A stretch of DNA of 64,000 nucleotides from positions 2,572,653 to 2,636,652 of the forward strand of contig NZ_CP065425.1 in the NCBI RefSeq assembly GCF_016772275.1, written 5' to 3'. The notes under the pieces were generated by a model, which made no database searches, had not been told where the DNA came from, and saw only the letters and a list, made by a program, of their open reading frames with translations. Made by a program: the position numbers and the translations under genes. This stretch comes from Heyndrickxia vini. Lineage in GTDB: Bacteria > Bacillota > Bacilli > Bacillales > Bacillaceae_C. Of the stretch, positions 27,379 to 41,003 are shown piece after piece (position 1 is the first letter of the stretch; each line of letters starts with the position of its first letter).

Positions 27379-29781
27379 TTACATCATTATATAAGGATTG
27401 ACATCTATGCTTATTGTTAGTCCGTCAGATGTGATTTGTTGCTGGTAATGTTCTAGCAAATAGCGGAGATGTTTGTTTAAATCCGGTTCTCGTTTGTATT
27501 TTAGCAAACATTGATAGCGATATCTATTATTAATCCTAGGAATAGGAGAAGTGGTAGGTCCAAGAATGATCGTATCATTTGATAATTTAGCTTGTAAGTG
27601 TTTCGTTATTTTTTCTGTAACAGATACTACTTTCATTAAATCCTCATGAATGACTGTTATTAATGTGATAAAGTAAAAAGGCGGATAGGAACCTAGTTTT
27701 CTCATCATCATTTCTCTTTGGTAAAATTGATCATAATCTTGAGCTCCCGCCAATTCGATACTATAATGTTCTGGTGTATATGTTTGAATGACTACTTCTC
27801 CCACCAATTGGTGTCTCCCCGCTCTTCCACTTACTTGTGTTAATAACTGAAATGTTTTCTCAGAAGCACGAAAATCAGGTAGGTGGAGCATTGTATCAGC
27901 ACTTAATACCCCTACAAGAGTGATATTTGGAAAATCCAAACCTTTCGCAATCATTTGCGTTCCTAATAAAATGTCAGCTTTACCATCTTGAAAATGTCGA
28001 AGTAACTTTTCGTGCGAGCCTTTTCTACTAGTAGTATCAACATCCATCCGAATCACTCTTGCTTCCGGAAGCAGTTTACTTAGTTCCTCCTCAACTTTCT
28101 GTGTCCCTGTTCCAAAATATCTAATATGTTCACTTAAACATTCGGGGCATTGATCCGGAACCACTGATTCATATCCACAATAATGGCATTTCATTTGATT
28201 GGAAAAACGATGATAAGTTAGAGAAATATCGCAATGTGGACATTGAAGAACATACCCGCAGTCACGGCACATAACAAACGAAGAATGTCCTCGGCGATTT
28301 AAAAAAAGGACAGTCTGTTGTTTCTTATTTATTCGATCCTGAAGTTTTTCAAAAAGTTCCCGCGAGAACATAGATCGATTTCCTTCCCGTAATTCTTCCC
28401 TCATATCAACAATGGAAACGGAAGGCAGTTCTTGATTATTCATTCTTTTTTTCATAGAAAGCAGTGTATAAACCCCTTTTTGTGATCGTGCAAAAGACTC
28501 GAGCGATGGCGTTGCACTACCCAAAATGACTGGACATCGATGTAATTTCCCCCGATAAATCGCGACATCTCGTGCATGGTATCGCGGGTTTTCCTCTTGT
28601 TTATAACTATTTTCATGTTCTTCATCAATAATAATAATCCCTATACTTTCAAATGGAGCAAATATTGCTGATCTTGCACCCACGACTACTTTAGCTTCTT
28701 TTCTTTGAATTTTTCTCCATTCATCATATTTTTCTCCGATAGATAGTCCACTATGAAGGACTGCTACATCATTTCCGAAGCGACTTTTAAATCGTTCAAC
28801 CATTTGGGGAGTTAACGCAATTTCTGGAACTAAAACAATGGCTTCCATTCCCTTGTTGATTACTTTTTGAATGGATTGTAAGTAAATTTCTGTTTTTCCA
28901 CTTCCTGTAACCCCGTTTAACAGAAACGTCTCATGATAGTCTTCCTCAATCGATTTGATGATTGGATTGATTACTTGTTGTTGTTCCATTGTTAATTGAA
29001 AAGGTGTAGTTTTTTGAAATTGTCGATGTTCATAGGGATCGCGATATTCTTCTTTAATTTCTTCCTTTAGATACCCTTTATTTATTAATGATTTAATCGT
29101 CGTTGAGGTTGAATTTGTATCCTCTAATACCTTTTTAACTGGGATAGGTTTGGTCGAATTTAGAAGATATTCAAGAACTACTTTTTGTTTTAAAGCATTA
29201 GAAGGTAAATTCTTTATCACAGTAAGTAGTTCATCTTTCGACAATACACTTGTAATCATTCGGACAGTTTTTTTATTCGCTTTATTTTTTACGATATATT
29301 TTATTTCAACAGTTCCATTTTTAATATGTTCTTGTAACAAAGGTAAACTGTTGTTTTTCGAAGCAATATCCCAACGCAGCTCATCCTTTTTCCCAAAAAG
29401 TTCATCTAAAAATGGATTCATTCCCCTATCTAATCGATGAAAAACTTTTTCGTATTTTGCCTTCATTGCTGCGGGAAGCATAGCTTGATAGGCAGATATT
29501 TTCAAACATAAAACTTCTTCAGAAAGCCATTGTCCGAGATTTAGTAACTCTTCATTTAATACGGGTGTAATATCCAAGGGTTCATTAATGTTTCTTAGTT
29601 TTTTTACATCACTTTGATCTTTTTTTTCAATCACAAAGCCTTGAATCATTCGAGGACCAAATGGAACAGATACCCTCATTCCCGGTTGGATAAAATTTGT
29701 CCATTTTTCCGGAACTAGATAATCAAATAATTTATCAGTATTCATTGTAGGAACATCTACAATTACACTAACTATTTGCAT
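27379..29781 (-). CDS. priA: Primosomal helicase PriA
   Basis: Restarts stalled replication forks by loading the primosome. The 800-residue protein has an N-terminal DNA-binding domain (1-105), a winged helix, a helicase core with P-loop GVTGSGKTEIY (about 290) and DEEHENSYKQE, paired zinc-binding cysteines (CRDCGYVLQCPHC and CHYCG/CPEC), and the second RecA fold ending VSGRAGRH. ATG 29781 shares one base with the coaBC stop codon. Complete and typical of the family. Confidence 0.97.
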   Translation of the reverse strand: MQIVSVIVDVPTMNTDKLFDYLVPEKWTNFIQPGMRVSVPFGPRMIQGFVIEKKDQSDVKKLRNINEPLDITPVLNEELLNLGQWLSEEVLCLKISAYQAMLPAAMKAKYEKVFHRLDRGMNPFLDELFGKKDELRWDIASKNNSLPLLQEHIKNGTVEIKYIVKNKANKKTVRMITSVLSKDELLTVIKNLPSNALKQKVVLEYLLNSTKPIPVKKVLEDTNSTSTTIKSLINKGYLKEEIKEEYRDPYEHRQFQKTTPFQLTMEQQQVINPIIKSIEEDYHETFLLNGVTGSGKTEIYLQSIQKVINKGMEAIVLVPEIALTPQMVERFKSRFGNDVAVLHSGLSIGEKYDEWRKIQRKEAKVVVGARSAIFAPFESIGIIIIDEEHENSYKQEENPRYHARDVAIYRGKLHRCPVILGSATPSLESFARSQKGVYTLLSMKKRMNNQELPSVSIVDMREELREGNRSMFSRELFEKLQDRINKKQQTVLFLNRRGHSSFVMCRDCGYVLQCPHCDISLTYHRFSNQMKCHYCGYESVVPDQCPECLSEHIRYFGTGTQKVEEELSKLLPEARVIRMDVDTTSRKGSHEKLLRHFQDGKADILLGTQMIAKGLDFPNITLVGVLSADTMLHLPDFRASEKTFQLLTQVSGRAGRHQLVGEVVIQTYTPEHYSIELAGAQDYDQFYQREMMMRKLGSYPPFYFITLITVIHEDLMKVVSVTEKITKHLQAKLSNDTIILGPTTSPIPRINNRYRYQCLLKYKREPDLNKHLRYLLEHYQQQITSDGLTISIDVNPYIMM

Positions 29782-30986
29782 TACTCTTTCCCTCTTTTTA
29801 GTTCGCGTGAAATTTCATGAAGAATTTCTTTCGCTGTTTCATTTTTACTTAATAGCGGTAATTCCTTTTTCGTTTGATCCTTTTTATAAATCGTAACAAT
29901 ATTTGTGTCACCGCCAAACCCTGCACCTTGTTTACTAACATCATTGGCGACAATAATATCCGCATTTTTTCTTTCTAACTTACTCCAAGCATTCTCGTCA
30001 ACATTTTCGGTTTCGGCAGCAAATCCAACTAAAAATGGCTTGTCCTTTTTATGACCTAATTCATTTAATATGTCCTTCGTTCTCTCTAATTCAAAAACAA
30101 GATTTCCATCTTTTTTCTTCATTTTTTGTTCGAAAACATGTTTTGGTTTGTAATCGGCCACTGCAGCACTTTTAATGACTATATCGGCTTCCTTATAATG
30201 GCTCATAATTGCTTCATACATGTCTTCAGCACTTGTAATTTGAATATGGTTAACCCCGTTTGGGACATCTAGCCCTTCAACTCCAGTAACTAACATGACT
30301 TTAGCGCCTAATTTTACAGCTTCTTCTGCAAGAGCAAACCCCATTTTCCCAGATGAACGGTTAGTAAAATATCGGACAGGATCAATTTTTTCTTTAGTTG
30401 GACCTGCAGTTACTAATATCGTTTTTCCTGCTAATTCAGTAGATGGTACATTGAAGTTTTCCGAGATTAGGGATACTATTTTTTCCGGTTCTTCTAGCCT
30501 TCCTTTACCTACGTAACCACACGCAAGATGACCTTCGCTTGGTTCAATGAACTTATATCCAAAGTCTGATAATGTTTGTATATTTCGTTTTACAGCTGGG
30601 TGATCATACATATGTACATTCATTGCCGGAGCAATCCAAACAGGTGATGTCGTTGCTAGTAAAGTTGTAGAAATCATATCATCAGCAATGCCGTTTGCTA
30701 ATTTCCCAATCATATTTGCTGTTGCTGGTGCAACTAACACGAGGTCTGCCCAATCTGCTAAATCGATATGTGCAATGACAGCTGAATTTTTCTCATCAAA
30801 TGTATCAGTATATACATCATTACGGGATAATACTTGAAATGTAAGGGGTGTCACGAATTCACAAGCAGATGCACTCATAATAATTTTCACATTTGCTCCT
30901 GTCTGAGTTAATTTACTTGTTAATGCCGCTGCCTTATATACCGCAATTCCACCTGTGACACATAATAAAATATTTTTTCCAATCAT
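29781..30986 (-). CDS. coaBC: Bifunctional CoaBC, pantothenate to CoA pathway
   Basis: Phosphopantothenoylcysteine synthetase and decarboxylase. In the 401-residue fusion, the N-terminal flavoprotein CoaC (1-185) has CVTGGIAVYK, PAMNVHMYDHP and the catalytic Cys in HLACGYVGKGRLEEPE; the CoaB part (190-401) has TAGPTKEKIDPVRYFTNRSS and AAVADYKPKH with the catalytic Lys. ATG 30986 follows GGGGGA. A terminator at 31061-31089 separates it from rpoZ, so it probably has its own promoter, which I could not define. Confidence 0.97.
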   Translation of the reverse strand: MIGKNILLCVTGGIAVYKAAALTSKLTQTGANVKIIMSASACEFVTPLTFQVLSRNDVYTDTFDEKNSAVIAHIDLADWADLVLVAPATANMIGKLANGIADDMISTTLLATTSPVWIAPAMNVHMYDHPAVKRNIQTLSDFGYKFIEPSEGHLACGYVGKGRLEEPEKIVSLISENFNVPSTELAGKTILVTAGPTKEKIDPVRYFTNRSSGKMGFALAEEAVKLGAKVMLVTGVEGLDVPNGVNHIQITSAEDMYEAIMSHYKEADIVIKSAAVADYKPKHVFEQKMKKKDGNLVFELERTKDILNELGHKKDKPFLVGFAAETENVDENAWSKLERKNADIIVANDVSKQGAGFGGDTNIVTIYKKDQTKKELPLLSKNETAKEILHEISRELKRGKE

Positions 30987-31060
30987 GAAAAATCCCCCAT
31001 TTTATGAGTGAGTTAATGTTTTATAATTATTATGAATGATTTTGAACTAGGTTAAAAGAA

Positions 31061-31089
31061 AAAACAACCCAAACATCATAGGTTGTTTT
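31061..31089 (-). terminator. Rho-independent terminator after rpoZ
   Basis: Stem AAAACAACC/GGTTGTTTT with an 11-base loop, followed on the minus strand by TTCTTTT. It begins eight bases beyond the rpoZ stop. Confidence 0.8.
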
Positions 31090-31096
31090 TCCTTTT

Positions 31097-31306
31097 TCAT
31101 ACTAGATCTTTATTATCTGTTTTTACAACTAGTGTTTTTGCATATATTTCTTCTAATGCCTTGCCAACGTACTTTTGTGATTCAAAATGTTCTAACGTTT
31201 CCTTACCATCTTCTTGAAGGTGACGTGCACGCTTTGCCGCTACCGACACAAGAGAATATTTCGAATCAATTATTTTTAACAATTTATCAATAGATGGATA
31301 TAACAT
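31097..31306 (-). CDS. rpoZ: RNA polymerase omega subunit
   Basis: Small subunit that stabilises the beta' subunit. The 69-residue product starts [20 protein letters not shown] and includes RARHL and [10 protein letters not shown], as in Bacillus omega. ATG 31306 lies nine bases after GGAGG; the alternative in-frame TTG at 31315 overlaps that site. The start follows the gmk stop (31308) almost directly, so the genes are one transcript. Confidence 0.95.
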   Translation of the reverse strand: MLYPSIDKLLKIIDSKYSLVSVAAKRARHLQEDGKETLEHFESQKYVGKALEEIYAKTLVVKTDNKDLV

Positions 31307-31307
31307 T

Positions 31308-31922
<615 letters not shown>

Positions 31923-31931
31923 TCAAAAATC

Positions 31932-32195
31932 CTACCCTTCTTCACCATTATCGTCCTTGCTACCTAGACGATGCGCAACTGTCTCAGGCTGGACAGCAGA
32001 TAAAATAACATGATCATTGTCCATTATAATAACAGCCCTTGTACGCCTTCCATAAGTTGCATCAATTAAGCTTCCACGATCCCTTGCATCCTGAACTAGT
32101 CGCTTAATTGGAGCAGATTCCGGACTTACAATTGAAATAATCCGATTTGCAGAAACAATATTTCCAAATCCGATGTTTATTAGCTTTATAGACAT
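31932..32195 (-). CDS. remA: Biofilm matrix regulator RemA
   Basis: A DUF370 protein; in B. subtilis it binds DNA as a ring oligomer and activates extracellular matrix operons. The 87-residue sequence contains [39 protein letters not shown] and [13 protein letters not shown], very close to B. subtilis. Two adjacent ATG codons (32198 and 32195) could start translation; 32195 has better spacing to GGGGGA. In this non-subtilis species the target genes are unknown. Confidence 0.95.
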   Translation of the reverse strand: MSIKLINIGFGNIVSANRIISIVSPESAPIKRLVQDARDRGSLIDATYGRRTRAVIIMDNDHVILSAVQPETVAHRLGSKDDNGEEG

Positions 32196-32255
32196 CATTA
32201 TCCCCCAAACAACTAATAGTCTATTTTACACCTTAAATCATGTTAGTAACCATGA

Positions 32256-33125
32256 TTATTCAATATTTTGTACTTGCTCCCTTATTTTTTCCAGTGTTGT
32301 TTTCAATTCAACAACATAAGAAGAAATTTTTGAATGATTTGCTTTTGAACCAATTGTATTAACTTCGCGGTTCATTTCTTGAATCATGAAGTCAAGTTTT
32401 CTTCCAATTGGTTCATGAAGTAATATTGTATTTTCAAATTGCGACACATGACTTTCTAGCCTTGTAATTTCTTCATTTATATCTGCTTTTTCTGCAAATA
32501 TACCTATTTCGGTTATTAACCTTCCCTCATCAATTACACCATCGGAAAGATCGTTCATGCGTTTTTGTAGTTTTGTTTGATATTGTTCAACAACTAACGG
32601 TGCTAGTTCCTTAATATACAATATACGCTGATTAAAATGTTTTATTTGATAAGATAAATCCTGAAAAAGTTCTTTCCCTTCAACTTCCCTCATTGCTTTT
32701 AGGTTTTGAACTGCTTCCCCAACAGCATCAAGGACCAGTTGATATATTTCTTCATTCTCATCTTCTTTTTCAACGATTTCCAGAAAATCTCCATTTAATA
32801 CATCCCGCAATTGAATGTTATCGGGGAAATTATATTTCTGTTTTAAAGTGTTTATAAACTGATAATAATCATCAAGTAGATTCCAGTCAATATGTAAACT
32901 TTTATGTGAAAGTCCATCACCATCTATCGTAACAAACACTTCTATCCGTCCACGGTTAATGAATTTATTGATTACTTTTTTAATTTTATCATCAATTTTC
33001 ATTAATTGTCTTGGCATCCGGATATTTATTTCACTAAAACGGTGATTAACAGATTTAATTTCGACAAATACTCCAAATCTCTCAGAATCTTTTTTGCTAC
33101 TACCATAGCCAGTCATGCTAAACAT
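32256..33125 (-). CDS. yloC: YicC/YloC family endoribonuclease
   Basis: A 289-residue YicC-family protein: N-terminal MFSMTGYGSSKKD and EIKSVNHRFSEINIRMPR, and the C-terminal DUF1732 segment GRKLDFMIQEMNREVNTIGSK. YloC of B. subtilis is reported as an endoribonuclease. The frame opens at 33164, but ATG 33125 matches the family start and has AAGGGATG upstream. It lies upstream of remA with a 60-base gap. A candidate promoter is at 33170-33199. Confidence 0.92.
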   Translation of the reverse strand: MFSMTGYGSSKKDSERFGVFVEIKSVNHRFSEINIRMPRQLMKIDDKIKKVINKFINRGRIEVFVTIDGDGLSHKSLHIDWNLLDDYYQFINTLKQKYNFPDNIQLRDVLNGDFLEIVEKEDENEEIYQLVLDAVGEAVQNLKAMREVEGKELFQDLSYQIKHFNQRILYIKELAPLVVEQYQTKLQKRMNDLSDGVIDEGRLITEIGIFAEKADINEEITRLESHVSQFENTILLHEPIGRKLDFMIQEMNREVNTIGSKANHSKISSYVVELKTTLEKIREQVQNIE

Positions 33126-33169
33126 CGATATTCTCACATCCCTTATACTACTGGTATTTATCATAATAT

Positions 33170-33199
33170 AGAATATAATAAATGAAAATTAATGGACAA
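33170..33199 (-). promoter_or_regulatory. Candidate promoter for yloC-remA-gmk-rpoZ
   Basis: Minus strand -35 TTGTCC (33194-33199), 18-bp spacer, -10 TATTCT (33170-33175), between the yloB terminator and yloC. Confidence 0.45.
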
Positions 33200-33234
33200 A
33201 TATGTATATAGTATAGCGGATTTCAAACAAATAG

Positions 33235-33265
33235 AAAGGTAATAGAGAAATTCCCTATTACCTTT
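33235..33265 (-). terminator. Hairpin terminator after yloB
   Basis: An 11-bp stem AAAGGTAATAG/CTATTACCTTT, 17 bases after the yloB stop, followed by CTATTTGTTTG on the minus strand. The T tract is interrupted, so efficiency may be moderate. Confidence 0.65.
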
Positions 33266-33281
33266 GGCATTATATCATATT

Positions 33282-35960
33282 TTACTCTTTTTTTCTTACA
33301 AAAAGTGAACCTGCTAGTAAAAAAGTTGGAACCGAGCTTAATCCAATGATTAATAACCAATCTTTCGGTTTAATCGGAAGAGTGTGGAAAATTTGTTGCA
33401 ATGATGGTACGTATATTACGACTAACATGAGTACGATGGAAGAAATAACCGCCCAAACTAAGTACATATTGCCAAATGGATTGCGAGAAAATACTGATTT
33501 TTCACTTCTACAATCAAAGACATGGATAAGTTGTGTCAATACTAAAGTAGCAAATGCAATGGTTTGTGCATATTCAAGCTGATCTGGATTTTTTCGATAG
33601 ATCGTTAAAAAGGCAAGCAAAGTGACGAAGCCTATTAGGAAACCTCGGGATATAACTTTCCAGCCAAGTTTTCTTGCAAATATCCCCTCTTTAGGATGAC
33701 GTGGTTTACGTTTCATCACATCATCTTCAGGTTTGTCTAATCCAAGTGCCATAGCTGGCAACCCATCCGTGACAAGATTAACCCATAAAATTTGAATTGG
33801 TACGAGTGGCAATGGGAGCGACATGAGCATTGCAAATAACATAACCAAAATTTCACCAACATTGGATGCTAATAAATAACGGACAAATTTTCGAATGTTT
33901 TCGTAGATATTTCTTCCTTCTTTAATGGCCGCTTTGATCGTGGCGAAATTATCATCTAATAATATTAATGATGAGGCTTCTTTCGCAACATCTGTTCCCG
34001 TAATTCCCATTGAAATACCAATATCAGCAGATTTAATTGCCGGTGCATCATTAACACCATCACCTGTCATTGCAACGATATGACCTTGATTTTGAAAAGC
34101 TTTAACAATTTTCAATTTATGCTCTGGAGAAACCCTTGCAAAAACGGATACTTGTTCTACAATATTTTCTAATTCATCAACGGACATATCATTTAAAGAT
34201 GCACCCTCGATTACTTTCGATTTTCCTTTTAAAATACCTAGCTGTTTCGCTATTGCTTTAGCTGTAATGACATGATCTCCTGTGATCATTACTGTCTTAA
34301 TACCGGCCTCATGACATTCTTTAATTGCTTGTTTAACTTCCGGTCGCGGTGGATCGATCATCCCTTGGACCCCTACAAAAGTTAACCCCTTTTCTGCTTC
34401 AGATTCATGCATAATGTTGGTGTACTCTTGTATTGGCTTAAATGCAACTGCAATTGTTCTTAATGCCATTGAAGCTAAGTTTTCAATAGAAGATTGTATT
34501 CCTCTTTGTAATTCCGTTGATAACAATTGCATTTTCCCATCCCACAAAACTGATTCACTTAATCCAATTAAGACATCCGGGGCACCTTTAGTAATAACAA
34601 ACCTTCTGCCATTTTTATCTTTCACGACAACACTCATCATTTTTCTCGTTGAATCGAACGGAAACTCCTTCTCTATTGTAAATTGTTTAAGGATTGAGTC
34701 CCTTGTCATTCCTGCCTTCATAGCGGAAACAAGCAACGCTCCCTCAGTAGGGTCCCCATCAATTATAAATTCTTCATCTTTCATTTGGATTTCAGCATGG
34801 TTACAAAGTAAACCGAAAGTTAATAGTTGGTATAGACTTTTTTCTTTATGCGGAACAATTTCTTCTTTTTCCTTATAAAAAATCCCTTCAGGTTGATAGC
34901 CTGTACCCGATACAGTCCAAGTATTTCCACCGCTCCACAAATGGGTAACTGTCATCTTATTTTGGGTCATCGTACCTGTCTTATCGGAACAGATGACCGA
35001 TGCACATCCTAATGTTTCAACCGCTGGAAGTTTTCGGACGATTGCATTGTTTCGAATCATTCGTTGTACCCCAAGTGATAAGGCAACTGTAACAATTGCC
35101 GGAAGACCTTCAGGGATCGCCGCTACTGCTAAGGAAACACCTGCTAAAAACATCGTATACATATCATGTCCATGAACAACACCTGCAATAACAACAAGCA
35201 ATGTGAGCAAAAGCGCTACAGTTATTAGTATTTTTCCAAGTTGCTCTAACCTTCGTTGCAGCGGAGTCATCATTGTTTCGGCATTTTGAATCATATCTGC
35301 AATTTTCCCCATCGCGGTATTCATACCAATTCCTGTGACGATTCCAACTCCATTGCCTCTTGTTACCATCGTCCCCATAAACGCCGTATTAGTTAAGTCT
35401 CCTAAACTGGCATTTTTCTCTGCGATTGGATTGATTGTTTTTACAGCTGGCACTGATTCACCCGTTAGTGCAGACTCTTCAATTTCTAGATTAGCTGTAT
35501 GAACTAATCGGACATCCGCTCCTATTCGGTCCCCGCTAGAAAATTTCAGAATATCTCCAACGACTACTTCTTTTGATGGAATTTTTCCCCACTCACCATT
35601 ACGCAATACGACCACTTGTGGCGCGGATAACTCTCTTAGTGCATTTAATGATTTTTCCGCTTTTCTTTCTTGAAAGAAACCTAAACAGCCATTAATCAAC
35701 ACAATCAAAATGATGGCAATTGCATCGATATACTCCCCTAACAAGCCAGAAATCAATGTTGCTGCTAAGAGGACTAACACCATAAAATCTTTAAATTGAC
35801 TAATAAAAAGCATGAGTGCAGATTGCTTTTCCCCTTCTTGCAACTCGTTCCACCCAAACTGTTTTCGCTTTTTTTCAACGTCACTATCTGATAATCCTTG
35901 ATCGATGTTCGTATTTAGCACTTTTTCAACATCTTTTTCCTTCATTTCATGGAACGTCAT
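33282..35960 (-). CDS. yloB: P-type calcium-transporting ATPase YloB
   Basis: An 892-residue P2-type ATPase of the SERCA-like group; B. subtilis YloB is a calcium pump of vegetative and sporulating cells. It has the actuator motif LTGESVPA, the phosphorylation motif ICSDKTGTMTQNK, the hinge TGDGVNDAPAIK, and ten predicted membrane segments. The calcium-site signature PEGLPAIVTVAL is in the fourth helix. ATG 35960 has a weak AGAGTG site. It is transcribed divergently from rqcH and ends at its own terminator. Confidence 0.95.
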   Translation of the reverse strand: MTFHEMKEKDVEKVLNTNIDQGLSDSDVEKKRKQFGWNELQEGEKQSALMLFISQFKDFMVLVLLAATLISGLLGEYIDAIAIILIVLINGCLGFFQERKAEKSLNALRELSAPQVVVLRNGEWGKIPSKEVVVGDILKFSSGDRIGADVRLVHTANLEIEESALTGESVPAVKTINPIAEKNASLGDLTNTAFMGTMVTRGNGVGIVTGIGMNTAMGKIADMIQNAETMMTPLQRRLEQLGKILITVALLLTLLVVIAGVVHGHDMYTMFLAGVSLAVAAIPEGLPAIVTVALSLGVQRMIRNNAIVRKLPAVETLGCASVICSDKTGTMTQNKMTVTHLWSGGNTWTVSGTGYQPEGIFYKEKEEIVPHKEKSLYQLLTFGLLCNHAEIQMKDEEFIIDGDPTEGALLVSAMKAGMTRDSILKQFTIEKEFPFDSTRKMMSVVVKDKNGRRFVITKGAPDVLIGLSESVLWDGKMQLLSTELQRGIQSSIENLASMALRTIAVAFKPIQEYTNIMHESEAEKGLTFVGVQGMIDPPRPEVKQAIKECHEAGIKTVMITGDHVITAKAIAKQLGILKGKSKVIEGASLNDMSVDELENIVEQVSVFARVSPEHKLKIVKAFQNQGHIVAMTGDGVNDAPAIKSADIGISMGITGTDVAKEASSLILLDDNFATIKAAIKEGRNIYENIRKFVRYLLASNVGEILVMLFAMLMSLPLPLVPIQILWVNLVTDGLPAMALGLDKPEDDVMKRKPRHPKEGIFARKLGWKVISRGFLIGFVTLLAFLTIYRKNPDQLEYAQTIAFATLVLTQLIHVFDCRSEKSVFSRNPFGNMYLVWAVISSIVLMLVVIYVPSLQQIFHTLPIKPKDWLLIIGLSSVPTFLLAGSLFVRKKE

Positions 35961-36015
35961 TCACAATACACTCTCCCCTTACCAAAACCGTAGTTGTCCA
36001 CCTAATATCAAGTTA

Positions 36016-36044
36016 TTCAGCCCTGTCCCAAAAAATGATATAAT
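36016..36044 (+). promoter_or_regulatory. Candidate promoter for rqcH
   Basis: Extended -10 TGATATAAT (-10 at 36039-36044) with a weak -35 TTCAGC (36016-36021) at 17 bp, 34 bases upstream of the rqcH start. Confidence 0.5.
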
Positions 36045-36077
36045 GATTAGAAATATTGTTGTAAGGGAATGTGAATT

Positions 36078-37784
36078 ATGTCTTTTGACGGCTTATTAAC
36101 AAGGGCAATGACAAATGAACTTGCCGATATACTTATTGGTGGAAGAATTAATAAAATCCATCAGCCATACCAAAATGAAATGATTATCGTTATTCGTGCA
36201 AACGGAAAAAACCATAAACTAATCATCTCTGCACACCCTAGCTATGCGAGGATTCAATTAACGAACGAACAACATGAAAATCCCCAGGAACCCTCCATGT
36301 TTTGTATGCTTTTACGAAAACATCTTGAAGGTTATTTTATCGAAAATATTTATCAGGCAGGTCTTGATCGCGTGATGATCATTGAAATTAAAGGGCGTAA
36401 TGAAATTGGCGACATCTCTTATAAACAGTTATTCGTAGAAATCATGGGGCGCCATAGTAATATCGTCTTGGTAGATAAAGAAAAAAACATGATAATAGAT
36501 AGCATTAAACATGTTCCATCATTCATTAATAGTTACCGTACTATTCTTCCAGGGCAAGAATATGTTTTCCCGCCAAAACAGGATAAAACAAACCCTCTTC
36601 ATTTGACAGAGGACGAGATCGTACGAAAACTTGATTTTAATAGCGGCAAAATGGATAAGCAATTAGTTGAAAATTTTTCGGGACTTTCACCACTTCTAGC
36701 GAAAGAAATTGTCCATCGTGCGGGATTAGCCAATCGGACGACTATTCCAAAAGCTATGATGGACATTATGCAAGATATATCTACGTACAATAATTGTCCA
36801 ACAATTATTCAAACAGCTAACAAAGAGGCATTCTACTTCATCCCGATTACTTTTTTAAACGGGGAAACGAAATCGTTTAGCACGATTAGTGAAATGCTGG
36901 ATCGATTTTACTTTGGTAAAGCAGAAAGGGATCGTGTCAAACAACAGGGACATGATTTAGAAAGATTTATTAAAAATGAAAGAGAAAAAAATGAAACAAA
37001 AATAGTAAAATTAAAAGCAACATTAACGGAGGCACAAGAGTCCGATCGTTTTCAATTATATGGTGAATTATTAACTGCAAATCTTCATTTAGTCAAAAGA
37101 GGAATGTCTGAAATAGAGGTAATAAATTACTACGATGAAAATGCTTCTATAGTTAAAATAATTTTGGACCCTAGAAAAACTCCGTCGGGAAATGCACAAA
37201 GTTATTTTTCAAAATACCAAAAGGCAAAAACTGCCCTAGTTATCGTACAAGAACAAATCGAAAAAGCTCAGGAGGAACTGAAATATTTCGATAACTTATT
37301 ACAACAAATGGAATCTGCATCACCAAAGGATATTGAAGAAATTCGAATGGAACTTGCAGAAGAAGGATATATCCGCCTAAAACAAAAACGCGGAACGAAG
37401 GCAAAGGTGCAAAAAATAACACTTGAGACCTATACGGCTTCAGATGGAACGGAAATTTTAGTTGGGAAAAATAATAAACAAAACGATTACCTAACAAATA
37501 AAGTAGCTGCAAAAGATGAAATTTGGTTACATACAAAAGATATTCCAGGATCACATGTAGTCATTCGCAGTAAAAATCCAAGCGCTGAAACGATTGTAGA
37601 AGCTGCAAATCTTGCTGCCTATTATAGTAAAGCAAAAGAGTCCTCTTCCGTTCCGGTTGACTATACAAAAGTGAGATTTGTGAAAAAACCAAATGGTGCA
37701 AAACCTGGTTTTGTCATTTACGAACAACAGCAAACAGTATATGTAACACCTGATGCGGATAAAGTATTAGAAATGAAAAAATAA
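36078..37784 (+). CDS. rqcH: Ribosome quality control protein RqcH
   Basis: RqcH binds obstructed 50S subunits and recruits Ala-tRNA to add C-terminal alanine tails to stalled chains. The 568-residue protein has the NFACT-N domain with the essential Asp97-Arg98 pair (GLDRVMIIE), a helix-hairpin-helix region, a long coiled coil (about 285-440), and an NFACT-R domain containing [24 protein letters not shown] precedes ATG 36078. It is plus-strand amid minus-strand genes, lying between yloB and the pyr operon, and ends at a shared terminator. Confidence 0.95.
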   Translation: MSFDGLLTRAMTNELADILIGGRINKIHQPYQNEMIIVIRANGKNHKLIISAHPSYARIQLTNEQHENPQEPSMFCMLLRKHLEGYFIENIYQAGLDRVMIIEIKGRNEIGDISYKQLFVEIMGRHSNIVLVDKEKNMIIDSIKHVPSFINSYRTILPGQEYVFPPKQDKTNPLHLTEDEIVRKLDFNSGKMDKQLVENFSGLSPLLAKEIVHRAGLANRTTIPKAMMDIMQDISTYNNCPTIIQTANKEAFYFIPITFLNGETKSFSTISEMLDRFYFGKAERDRVKQQGHDLERFIKNEREKNETKIVKLKATLTEAQESDRFQLYGELLTANLHLVKRGMSEIEVINYYDENASIVKIILDPRKTPSGNAQSYFSKYQKAKTALVIVQEQIEKAQEELKYFDNLLQQMESASPKDIEEIRMELAEEGYIRLKQKRGTKAKVQKITLETYTASDGTEILVGKNNKQNDYLTNKVAAKDEIWLHTKDIPGSHVVIRSKNPSAETIVEAANLAAYYSKAKESSSVPVDYTKVRFVKKPNGAKPGFVIYEQQQTVYVTPDADKVLEMKK

Positions 37785-37839
37785 TTATGGTTAAATATTT
37801 ACTCATTATTTCATGTGTACCATTTTTAAAACATTATTA

Positions 37840-37874
37840 AAAGATGATCTCTAAATTGAATAGAGATCATCTTT
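37840..37874. terminator. Bidirectional terminator between rqcH and pyrE
   Basis: A perfect 14-bp stem aaagatgatctcta/tagagatcatcttt with a seven-base loop. The plus strand continues with ATTTTC and the minus strand with TAATAATG, so it ends rqcH and probably the pyr operon, whose last gene stops about 100 bases away. Confidence 0.85.
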
Positions 37875-37975
37875 ATTTTCATTCATCGCTATTTTGTTAA
37901 ACCGTGTTAGTTATTAATTAATCATTGTTATTCTGTTCCTGTTAATTTCTTTGCTGTTTCAAAGAATATTACCAA

Positions 37976-38597
37976 TTACTTTTTCCAATTCTTTGGATTT
38001 TCACGCCATTCTTTAAGTGTTTCAAGATCTTCTTCTAAAATCACACCTTTTTCAAGGGCGACATCAATTAAATCTGTATACGTCGCTAAAGAATAAGCCG
38101 GTATTTTTGCTTCCATCAATTGTTCTTTACCTTGTGAAAGTTCATAAGAGAAAATTGAAACGACACCCAAGACCTCGCAACCAGCGTTTCTTAACGCTTC
38201 TACTGCTGTAATAACACTGCCGCCAGTTGAGATTAAATCTTCCACAACGACGACCTTTTTACCTTCAGAGACTTTTCCCTCTATTTGATTACCTTTCCCA
38301 TGTGCTTTCGCTTTCGAACGTACATAGCACATCGGAAGCTGCATAAGATCACTAACCCAAGCCGCATGAGGAATTCCAGCTGTTGCCGTACCTGCAATGA
38401 TTTCTACATCTGGGAAGTAATTCGTAATTAATTTAGTTAAGCCATTGGCAATTTCTTTTCGCAGTGAAGGATACGATAATGTCAGACGATTATCACAGTA
38501 AATTGGTGAGAGAATACCTGATGACCAGGTAAATGGTTCATTTGGTTTCAGAAATACTGCCTCTATTGATAAAAGTTGTTCCGCAATTAAATTCGAA

Positions 38598-38605
<8 letters not shown>
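37976..38605 (-). CDS. pyrE: Orotate phosphoribosyltransferase
   Basis: Joins orotate and PRPP to give OMP. The 209-residue protein has [36 protein letters not shown] and the PRPP loop [15 protein letters not shown] 38605 ([10 protein letters not shown]) is eight bases after GGGAGGG; the ATG two codons earlier is too close to that site. It overlaps the pyrF end by eight bases and is the last gene of the pyr operon. Confidence 0.96.

Positions 38606-40999
<2,394 letters not shown>

Positions 41000-41003
<4 letters not shown>

Noticed and set aside
32236-32257. Inverted repeat AATCATG/CATGATT after yloC
   Set aside because: Short stem with an 8-base loop and no T tract; too weak to call a terminator.
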